Shown piece after piece: positions 37,841 through 45,687 of a stretch of 64,000 nucleotides of DNA (positions are counted from its first letter, which is position 1; each line of letters starts with the position of its first letter). Source of the stretch: Bacteroides stercorirosoris. GTDB lineage: Bacteria; Bacteroidota; Bacteroidia; Bacteroidales; Bacteroidaceae. The notes beneath the pieces were generated by a model. The model saw nothing but the letters and a program-made list of their open reading frames with translations, had not been told where the DNA came from and did not search any database. The translations under genes and the position numbers were made by a program. The DNA is taken from positions 186,001 through 250,000 of the forward strand of contig NZ_FQZN01000001.1 of the NCBI RefSeq assembly GCF_900142015.1, read 5' to 3'.

Positions 37841-40054
37841 TTATTCTTTTTCCAAACCTTGTGTACGCGCATAACGCTCTATCATCTCTTGCCGTTTTTC
37901 CATCGGCCACTGTTCTATGACATCAATATCCCACTCGCCGAAAGCATCCATAAAGCGGTGCATAGGTTCGAGTATGGAAGCCTGATTCCACGGAAGCTGC
38001 TGGCGTACACTATGTCCACGATTGGATTGCGGGTTGAAGCATTCCGTAAGCAAACCTCTGTAACGGTATCTCATGTCTCCATTCAGATCCATAATGGAAA
38101 GAGTATTGTTTTGAATCAGCTTTGCCATTTCCAGGAAATGCGTATCTCTCGTCATGAGGTATAAGCGATAGTACTGAAAGGAAGAGAAAGCCAGTCCGTT
38201 GTCTATTGCAGAGTGTCCGGTAGCAATCAGGGTTTGCCCTACAATACTTACATCCTTTGGGAAATCAGTCAATGTATCGTTAATGGCCATCGGTACGTGA
38301 TAAGCAAACATAAAGGTTTCCGTATAGCGGGCAGCCTGTATGGCGGCTTCCTTCCACTTGGCATCACTTGTAACGTCATAAAGTGCCAGGAAAGCATAAA
38401 TAGCCATTTGTCCGGACTCACGGTCTTTTACATTGGGATTGTCAATAACTCCACCTACATAAAGGTAATCATGGTGGATAAAGTCATAACTAAATTCACC
38501 TGCTTTCAAGGCTGTATCCAAATAGCGTTTGTCCTGGGTAACCGAGTAGAGTTCAATCAGGAAGCGGATGATATTAGTAGTTGTATATTTACTGTCATGA
38601 GTCGGCTTTCCGGTTCTCCAGTCATAACGGAGATAAAAGCTACCGTCCTTTTCCTGATTCCGTACCAGCCAATCAGCGTACTTTTTGCAATAGGAGAGCC
38701 ATTCGGGTTTATTAATTCCATGCTTTTTCATGATATTCCATGCACCCATCATGCCTTCCATACCACCGGCAGCAACACGCATATAAGCTTCATAATCACG
38801 CCAGGTTGCTTTCCGATCTACATAGGCATCTGCCCAAGGACTTACAAGGCCACTTTCCTGTTGTGAGTTATTCACCCAGAAGTCAACAACTTCCGATGCT
38901 TTGCGTACATATTCCTGATTGTCAATTTCCAACCCTTTCCGCAAAAGGAAATAGGCATTTGAAATCTGGAAACCGATAAAGCCCATCTGATAGTTATAAG
39001 CACGGGCTATTCCATTAGGCAGATAGATAGAGAAAGGCCAGCCCGGTGCACCATTCAGGTTCAGCAGGTAAGCATCAAGCACCTCAATGCTGGCTTCATA
39101 AGCATCTTTCACATCTACTTTATGTACGACAGGGGTATATTTATTCCACGCCTGTTTCCATACTGTTTCCACCAGTTCGGGGAAATCTTTTGTCTGGTTA
39201 AAACCGAAAATCAGGCTATATGTATGTTTCACTCCAGCTTTCACAGGATGACTGCGATAGGCAAAGCCTTTTCTTTTCTGTTCGGGGAGGCGCCCTACAT
39301 AGGTGGTTTCGCCCTCAATTCCCGGGAAGACAAAAAGAATAGAGTGTGAATCGGTTTCTGTGAAACCCAGGCTACCGAATTGCATACGTTCATCCACTAT
39401 ACGGTTTACTCCATTTTCACCATAGAAAGTTTCAGGATCAGCATTCAGGTGTACCATGTCAATAGCTAATCCGGAAGCCTTCTCACGGGCAGATACCAAT
39501 GGCAAAGGTAAACGGTCTTCGCGGAAATAAAAGTAATTATCAGTGTAGTCACTGGCAAGAGAACCACGTCTAAGGCTCAGGTTGTTCCTGTACCAGATAC
39601 CCGGAACAAAGAATTCAAAATCTTCAATCTGCGTTTTACGTTGCAGAGTCAATCCGAAATAAGAGTTGAAGTAGTCGTCTCCTTTTCCAATCTTTTCAAT
39701 CGTTACCTCCCTATCCATGCGGAAATGATTCTCTGTATCGGGGGCAAACACATCTTTTACATGAAATACGGTTCCATGAGATGACTTTAACTTTGCGATG
39801 CAAGCCAACGACCCTTTTTCTTCCTTTACAGAAGAATAGTAACCGTTCAGCGTTTCTGCATTCACTTCCAATGTAACTACATAAGGAGCATTTAAACTCA
39901 AATAATGGGCGTTACCAGTTTGCAGGCTCAGGCGTTTTCCATCTTTGACTACAGACAGGCTGGCATCACCACTTTGCAATGTATATGCTTTTTCTGCTGC
40001 CAGGGAAAACTGGATGAACGAAAGGAAACTGATGAGTATAAATAGATATTTCAT
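37841..40054 (-). CDS. Putative (alpha/alpha)6-barrel glycoside hydrolase of unrecognised family (copy 1)
   Basis: 737 residues with signal peptide (ends FSLAAE). The first 320 residues are beta-rich (supersandwich-like, with YFYFREDRLPLPLVSAREKASGL), and residues about 330-700 form repeated helical hairpins (YVRKASEVVDFWVN, CKKYADWLVRNQEKDGSFYL, RYLDTALKAGEFSY, WKEAAIQAARYTE), as in (alpha/alpha)6-toroid GH or PL enzymes. Conserved acidic residues shared with its paralogue at 45688 include the Asp of QEKDGSFYLRYD and the Glu of DRESGQMAIYAFLA; they are candidate catalytic residues (inference). I cannot assign a CAZy family. A hairpin at 40099 precedes it, separating it from the transport genes. 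Confidence 0.7.
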   Translation of the reverse strand: MKYLFILISFLSFIQFSLAAEKAYTLQSGDASLSVVKDGKRLSLQTGNAHYLSLNAPYVVTLEVNAETLNGYYSSVKEEKGSLACIAKLKSSHGTVFHVKDVFAPDTENHFRMDREVTIEKIGKGDDYFNSYFGLTLQRKTQIEDFEFFVPGIWYRNNLSLRRGSLASDYTDNYFYFREDRLPLPLVSAREKASGLAIDMVHLNADPETFYGENGVNRIVDERMQFGSLGFTETDSHSILFVFPGIEGETTYVGRLPEQKRKGFAYRSHPVKAGVKHTYSLIFGFNQTKDFPELVETVWKQAWNKYTPVVHKVDVKDAYEASIEVLDAYLLNLNGAPGWPFSIYLPNGIARAYNYQMGFIGFQISNAYFLLRKGLEIDNQEYVRKASEVVDFWVNNSQQESGLVSPWADAYVDRKATWRDYEAYMRVAAGGMEGMMGAWNIMKKHGINKPEWLSYCKKYADWLVRNQEKDGSFYLRYDWRTGKPTHDSKYTTTNIIRFLIELYSVTQDKRYLDTALKAGEFSYDFIHHDYLYVGGVIDNPNVKDRESGQMAIYAFLALYDVTSDAKWKEAAIQAARYTETFMFAYHVPMAINDTLTDFPKDVSIVGQTLIATGHSAIDNGLAFSSFQYYRLYLMTRDTHFLEMAKLIQNNTLSIMDLNGDMRYRYRGLLTECFNPQSNRGHSVRQQLPWNQASILEPMHRFMDAFGEWDIDVIEQWPMEKRQEMIERYARTQGLEKE

Positions 40055-40098
40055 GTTTCAGATATTATCAGGAATACAATAAATTTAACTTGAAAAGA

Positions 40099-40122
40099 CT
40101 CTGCCGGTTTATGCCGGCAGAG
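40099..40122 (-). terminator. Strong hairpin with T-run between transport and enzyme genes
   Basis: CTCTGCCGG (40099-40107) and CCGGCAGAG (40114-40122) make a 9-bp GC-rich stem with 6-nt loop. On the minus strand it is followed by TCTTTTC. Placed after SusC-SusD-DUF3823 and before the enzymes, it can act as a partial terminator that keeps enzyme mRNA lower than transporter mRNA. Confidence 0.75.
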
Positions 40123-40144
40123 CCTTTATATCAAAACATAGTGT

Positions 40145-40900
40145 TTACTCTACCGGCAGGTTTTCGATCTTCTTAATTGTTGAGAAGAGGAAATATTCGT
40201 TCATTCCCTCTAACTCAATAGCTACACGATAGAAAGCATAAGTACGATAGTTGTCGATGAAATTTTCCTTCTTACGATACTCAGACAACGGGATATACAC
40301 CTGCAATGTCGTATCATCGATGTATTCTACATCACTGCTACGTGTACACTTAATACCACTGTTAACCAAAGAACTTGTGCTTAACCAGATACGAGTTTTT
40401 ACAATCTTCGGAGCAGCTTTCACCGTGTTGGTCATCTTTTCAATATTGAAAGTAGCAACGATATTACCGTTTTTCAGTTCAGCATTCAAGTTCTTCAACT
40501 TGTAGTACGGACGCACTTCAAAGTCTTGTGTAACGTTCGAGTTAAAATGATAGGTAATAGAGTCATAGCCCTTACCTGCACCTAATGATTCAAAATCAGG
40601 GAGTTCAAAAGGTAGAGCCTTGTTTACTAATGTCATTTTATACTCTGCATCAAAGAAGAGTTGTTGGTAATGTCCTTCATCGTTGGTACGTATACCCGTA
40701 CCACCACCGTCGACTTTACCATAGCCTTTTTGAAAAACTCTTAACAGTCCTCTATTTGAGTCAAAAGGAAAATTTTCTCCGTCACATTTCAACTGACCGC
40801 TGAAAACATAAGACGGGGCATCGTAATTATCATATTCGCAGGATGTCATAGTAAATCCCAATATGACAAATGTTGCTGCAATTATAGATTTTATTTTCAT
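40145..40900 (-). CDS. DUF3823 surface lipoprotein (SusE/F position)
   Basis: 251 residues, lipobox FTMTSC followed by EYDNYDAPSYVFSGQL, the typical start of DUF3823 proteins encoded after SusC/SusD. Two Ig-like beta domains are likely (about residues 30-125 and 130-250; LKNLNAELKNGNIVATFNIEK begins the second). Such lipoproteins sit on the outer surface and probably help bind the glycan. Its gene lies 61 nt after SusD and is the last of the transport genes before the hairpin at 40099. Confidence 0.88.
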   Translation of the reverse strand: MKIKSIIAATFVILGFTMTSCEYDNYDAPSYVFSGQLKCDGENFPFDSNRGLLRVFQKGYGKVDGGGTGIRTNDEGHYQQLFFDAEYKMTLVNKALPFELPDFESLGAGKGYDSITYHFNSNVTQDFEVRPYYKLKNLNAELKNGNIVATFNIEKMTNTVKAAPKIVKTRIWLSTSSLVNSGIKCTRSSDVEYIDDTTLQVYIPLSEYRKKENFIDNYRTYAFYRVAIELEGMNEYFLFSTIKKIENLPVE

Positions 40901-40961
40901 TGTTTTTAAGCTTTAGTTGATAAATTAATGATTAGGATTCTTTTCAATGTTCGGGTTACCT

Positions 40962-42248
40962 TCATTCATCGGATATGATGGTCTGTGCTGCTTTAAATTC
41001 ATAGCCATCAGCAGTAGGAAGAGCCAGACCTGCCTGAAGATCAACAGAAGTACCTCTGAATGAACTTCCCGGATACAGTACCGTACCAGCCAAACGAGGA
41101 TCACGTCCTGCAAAAATATCTTCCGGTTTATCGTACAGATTATATTTGCAAGTAGATGTATACACATTCATATCTTCGATCACTTCATCACCTACATAAG
41201 CGTCCATCTCTTTCACTTCATGTGTGTTTAGCATTTCATAATCATTCACAAGATTCAAGACAGGATTAACCTGACAACCTGCTTTATTATTCGAAGCACG
41301 TACCAATTTGCGCGTAAGGGCACGGGTAGTAAAGTTATTCTTCACATTCACTCCATCATAAGCCTTACAGAAAATCAATTCTGGATTATCTTCCGGTTTA
41401 GCAATAAATGCTTCTGCATAGTTAGTTGCTAAATCAGCTTGTTTTTGATAAAGTTGATAACCCATAGCTTCCAGTTCGGCACAAGCATCCAGGCAAGCTT
41501 TCAAATAACCTTCTGCCTTACTTCTTTCAATACCCGTAGCACCACTTGACAAATTCAAAGTTTTGGTAGCACTTTTATCATAGTTGTATGCTAAAGTTCC
41601 GGCATACAGAGCTGCACGGCACTTCAGGGCCATAGCTGCACCTTTGGTAGCACGAGTCTTAACACGGGCAGTTCCAAAATCTTCTTTTATGGCATCCATT
41701 TCACTGATAATAAAGTCATAAATTTCAGATTCCTTATTTCTGGGCACAGCCAATGGCGTCGGATCCTCCATATATTCTGTTACTTCAGTAACCAAAGGCA
41801 CGCCACCGTATTGAACAACCATCTTAAAATAAGTATAGGCTCTAAAATAACGCGCTTCTGCTTGAAAATACTTCAACTTATCAACGGCAATTGAACCGGC
41901 AGATACCGTATTCAAATTACGGATATGAAGATTTAATTCACGGATAAAGGCATAATCATAAAAGTTTCTGTAATCAGTTCCTACATTTCCTGCAAAGTTC
42001 CAGTACTGACTATTATTGGACGCTTCATCCCAACGAGTAAGATCATAAGAATCTCCATCGGTACCAAAATCTTGCCAGTACTTCATACGACCATAAAAAT
42101 TGGCCGCAATACTGTTAAGGCCAGTTTCTGATGTATAGGCCTGATTTTCCGTAAAAGCCATCTTGTCCTCTTGTTCCAACCAACTATCACAAGAAGAGAA
42201 AAGCAATAAGCCTAATAATAACGCTATTGATAATCTATTTTTTTTCAT
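40962..42248 (-). CDS. SusD-like surface glycan-binding lipoprotein, C-terminally truncated
   Basis: 428 residues, lipobox LFSSC. The SusD/RagB N-terminal helical part is normal (FTENQAYTSETGLNSI, AEARYFRAYTYFKMVVQYGG, VPRNKESEIYDFIISEMD), up to AGRDPRLAGTVLYPGSSFRG. The usual last 100-150 residues, with the LRYAEVLLN-type TPR helix, are missing: the frame stops at 40962 after AAQTIISDE. In the next frame the sequence encodes SYPMNEGNPNIEKNPNH and stops at 40925, which looks like the normal SusD end. An internal deletion with frameshift is the simplest reading. SusD caps SusC and binds glycan; this copy may be unstable or inactive. Confidence 0.88.
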   Translation of the reverse strand: MKKNRLSIALLLGLLLFSSCDSWLEQEDKMAFTENQAYTSETGLNSIAANFYGRMKYWQDFGTDGDSYDLTRWDEASNNSQYWNFAGNVGTDYRNFYDYAFIRELNLHIRNLNTVSAGSIAVDKLKYFQAEARYFRAYTYFKMVVQYGGVPLVTEVTEYMEDPTPLAVPRNKESEIYDFIISEMDAIKEDFGTARVKTRATKGAAMALKCRAALYAGTLAYNYDKSATKTLNLSSGATGIERSKAEGYLKACLDACAELEAMGYQLYQKQADLATNYAEAFIAKPEDNPELIFCKAYDGVNVKNNFTTRALTRKLVRASNNKAGCQVNPVLNLVNDYEMLNTHEVKEMDAYVGDEVIEDMNVYTSTCKYNLYDKPEDIFAGRDPRLAGTVLYPGSSFRGTSVDLQAGLALPTADGYEFKAAQTIISDE

Positions 42249-42259
42249 GTTACATTCAA

Positions 42260-45200
42260 TTAAAAGGTTACGTTTACTCCAACTGTGTACACTTTGTGTT
42301 GCGGATAGTCGAATCCGGTAACAGAAGAGATTTCAGGGTCGAAACCAAAGTCATTCAAGCTATCCCAGCAAAGCAGGTTAGAACCTTCAAAGTAAACTCT
42401 AAGCTTTTGTATCAAAGCCTTCTTTGTCCACTTAATCGGCAATGTATAACCTACCACTAAGTTACGCAGACGTAAATAGTTGATTTCCTTTGCATAAAAA
42501 TCATTCCAGTCTCTGATAGAAGGATTGTTACTGCGAACAGCAGGGAACTTACCACGTTTCCAAGGAGATTTTGTATCGAAGATATCTTCGTGTTGCCAAG
42601 AATCTATCACATTGTATACATATCCCATCTGGTCAGTGCCAATACCATACTTCACATGCCAGTCGCCAATAAATGTGTTCATGAAACCACCGGCAAAATC
42701 GGCTGCAAAGTCAATGCCCTTATATTCGAAGCCCAAGTTAATACCCATTGAAAGTAAGGGGTTCTTGTTAGCATTACCGCTATCCCAATCATAATCAGTA
42801 GCTGCATAACCCAAAGGACGCTTATCATAGTCATCAATCAAGCCATCACCATTAACATCCTTGAAAATCAAGTCACCCGGACGTAAGTTCACGTTGTTAG
42901 CACCATCAATGTTCACCGGATAGTTATCAATTTCTTCCTGAGTCTGGAACACACCGATAGTTTCCCACATCCATACGGCACCATTTTTCACATTAGACCA
43001 ACGGTTAGTCTGTGCCCAACGATATTGATCCCATCCGTTCAAGAAAACTTCACCATAGTTATTTATTGTCTTCTGACGAGCTAAAGTCAGGTTAACACCT
43101 ACAAAATAATTGAAGTCATTAACGCGATCATTCCATCTCACCATACCATCAATACCACTAACCTGATCGGAGTTCAAATTCTGTTTTTGTACACTATAAC
43201 CTGCCTCATAAGGGTAGATAATGTCAGTTGGGGTAGCAGGGATACCACTTCTTTTTCTCTTAAAAAAGTCCACTTCCAGTTTCAAGCGATCGTTCAGGAA
43301 ACCCATATCGAAACCGACATTCATCATAGAAATCTTCATCCAAGAAAGTCCAGTTTGAGGAATTCCTTTGTAAGCAGTGCCTGTAGTATAAGCATCTGGA
43401 GCATTCCCCAAAGGATTATTGCTTATGATAGCTCCTCCATTGTTAAATGCATAACCAGGCAAGTAAGCAAAGTCCGGATAACTGCTATTAAAGTTTCTAG
43501 CCATGTCATCGCCCATTTCACCATAAGAAGCTCTCAACTTAATGCTGGAAATCCAATCAGCCACCTTAGAGTCTTTGTAAAATTCTTCTTCAGACAGACG
43601 CCATGCACCGGAAACTGACGGGAAGAAGCCCCATTGATTACCCGGTAAGAAACGCCAGGAAGCATCATAACGACCGGCAAAATCAATGATATACTTTTCT
43701 TTATAAGAATAGCCTGCACGGAAAATGAAACTGGCTGTAGTAATGGTACGTACTGAATTACTTACAGTATTATTAGCATTCGTTGTAATATTTTCTACAA
43801 ACGGATTTTCTACTGGACTCTGAGCCACAGTCAAATATTTCCGGTCTTCTTTAAAGAATTCAAAACCTGCGACGGCTGTCACATGATGATCCTTGGCAAA
43901 AATATGATCGTAATTCAAGGTAAACTGCCCCATCATTTCAACTTTATGATTTCTTACATCTCCACGATAAGTATCAGTTTTTGTAGATGCTACTTTGTAC
44001 TCCTGTGTGGCAGGGTCATACCTATATTCATTCCAACTCTTCTCATTATCTGTCTGATGAAGAGTTTCGTAATAATAAGACAGCAAACCTTTAGCTGTTA
44101 ATCCTGGAAGCGGTGTCTTATATTCCAAATTTGCACTAAGCTGAATAGTACGGAAGTCTTTCTGGTGCTTACCAGCATTGTCAATAGTATAAGCAGCCAT
44201 ATTACGAGCACCGTCATGAGTCGGGGTAATATAATTCAGATAATCCGGATTATCGTTAGCATACGGGCGCATAGTCGGAATCAAATTAAAGATAGAATTA
44301 CGCATCTGGAAGTAATCGTCTCCACCAGGAAGTGCTGGATTGACATTTTGCTCTATTTTACCCAATGTCTGAAAACCTACCTTGAATTTATCGGTCAACT
44401 GCATATTAAAGTTAGCCTGTAAGTTCGTACGGTTATAGTTGTATTCTTTGAACACGGCATCCTGATCAATATGTCCTACCGAAATGTAATAATCTGTCTT
44501 CTCTGTGCCACCGCTGATATTAGCATTTACATAATACTGAGGAGCAGCATTGCTTACAAAATTATCCTTCCAATCATATCCACGATAATCTTCACCTGTA
44601 GCCGGATTATAATATCCTGTCCGCCATTTCTCCAAATCAGCCTTAGCATTAGCAATATTATCAGCTCCAGTCAGGTTTCCATCATTGGCTTGCTTCATGT
44701 AGTTACCCCATTTCCATTGGTAAGCATTCAGCAGTTCAGGATACTTTGTCCATCCTTGCCATCCCATGTGAGCATTCAGATTTATCTGAGGCTTCTGTCC
44801 TTTTTTACCGGTTTTTGTAGTAATCAAAACCACACCGTTGGCAGCCTTCACACCATAAATAGCAGCAGCACCATCCTTCAGAATAGATACATTCTCAATA
44901 TCGTGAATATCCAAGGCATTGAATGCTGTCTCATCTTTCATGATACCGTCGATAACATAGAGAGGAGTACCCATGTTACGAATCTCAAGGTTAGTCGAAG
45001 TTCCCGGTTGACCAGACTTCTGACGTGCCGTAATACCTGATACTTTACCTACCAAAGCATTGGCAGCCGATGTTGATGTAGAACGGGTCAAATCTTTATT
45101 GTTCACCGAACTTACCGCTGCAGCCACTGTAGCTTTCTTCTGAGTGGCATATCCCACTACCACAACTTCGTCAAGCAACTCTGTATCTTCCTTCAGTGTA

Positions 45201-45514
45201 ACATCCAGGTTTCGTTTTCCCTTTACGCTGATCTCCTGCGGTGCATAGCCCACAAAAGAAACTGTCAGAACTGCATTAGTTCCCTTAACAGAAAGTGTAA
45301 ACTTACCATCGACATCAGTAATCGTTCCGTTGGTAGTTCCTTTCTCCATAATGTTTACTCCAGGCAAAGGTTCACCTGTAACATCTTTCACTATACCTGA
45401 CACAGCTATGTTTTGTGCCTGAAGCATTGCGGAAGACACTAAAACAACTAATAATAAGAAGAAATTCTTCCTTCTATTACCAGCCGAGATTAACTCATTT
45501 AAAAAGTGCTTCAT
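42260..45514 (-). CDS. SusC-like TonB-dependent outer-membrane transporter
   Basis: 1084 residues: signal peptide (about 1-34), carboxypeptidase-D regulatory-like domain (SGIVKDVTGEPLPGVNI, about 38-115), TonB box region (ELLDEVVVVGYATQKK), plug (about 130-240, with SILKDGAAAIYGVKAANGVV) and a 22-strand-type barrel ending in YTVGVNVTF with a C-terminal aromatic. It should import the oligosaccharide processed by this locus, using TonB energy. SusD follows after 11 nt. No internal defect is seen, unlike its SusD partner. Length and motifs are normal for the family. Confidence 0.95.
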   Translation of the reverse strand: MKHFLNELISAGNRRKNFFLLLVVLVSSAMLQAQNIAVSGIVKDVTGEPLPGVNIMEKGTTNGTITDVDGKFTLSVKGTNAVLTVSFVGYAPQEISVKGKRNLDVTLKEDTELLDEVVVVGYATQKKATVAAAVSSVNNKDLTRSTSTSAANALVGKVSGITARQKSGQPGTSTNLEIRNMGTPLYVIDGIMKDETAFNALDIHDIENVSILKDGAAAIYGVKAANGVVLITTKTGKKGQKPQINLNAHMGWQGWTKYPELLNAYQWKWGNYMKQANDGNLTGADNIANAKADLEKWRTGYYNPATGEDYRGYDWKDNFVSNAAPQYYVNANISGGTEKTDYYISVGHIDQDAVFKEYNYNRTNLQANFNMQLTDKFKVGFQTLGKIEQNVNPALPGGDDYFQMRNSIFNLIPTMRPYANDNPDYLNYITPTHDGARNMAAYTIDNAGKHQKDFRTIQLSANLEYKTPLPGLTAKGLLSYYYETLHQTDNEKSWNEYRYDPATQEYKVASTKTDTYRGDVRNHKVEMMGQFTLNYDHIFAKDHHVTAVAGFEFFKEDRKYLTVAQSPVENPFVENITTNANNTVSNSVRTITTASFIFRAGYSYKEKYIIDFAGRYDASWRFLPGNQWGFFPSVSGAWRLSEEEFYKDSKVADWISSIKLRASYGEMGDDMARNFNSSYPDFAYLPGYAFNNGGAIISNNPLGNAPDAYTTGTAYKGIPQTGLSWMKISMMNVGFDMGFLNDRLKLEVDFFKRKRSGIPATPTDIIYPYEAGYSVQKQNLNSDQVSGIDGMVRWNDRVNDFNYFVGVNLTLARQKTINNYGEVFLNGWDQYRWAQTNRWSNVKNGAVWMWETIGVFQTQEEIDNYPVNIDGANNVNLRPGDLIFKDVNGDGLIDDYDKRPLGYAATDYDWDSGNANKNPLLSMGINLGFEYKGIDFAADFAGGFMNTFIGDWHVKYGIGTDQMGYVYNVIDSWQHEDIFDTKSPWKRGKFPAVRSNNPSIRDWNDFYAKEINYLRLRNLVVGYTLPIKWTKKALIQKLRVYFEGSNLLCWDSLNDFGFDPEISSVTGFDYPQHKVYTVGVNVTF

Positions 45515-45687
45515 AAGTTATTATTTAAAATTAAACATAAATTAGTTCATCTGTATATTATTGAAAACTGAAAAATGAGAACTTATCTGAAAACTTATCA
45601 TTTTACCTTAACTATGAATATCTTATATCATGCTTGTTTCAATGTTTTTTTTAACGCCCTCCTTTCTTGATCCTTAAAAGTGAATAC

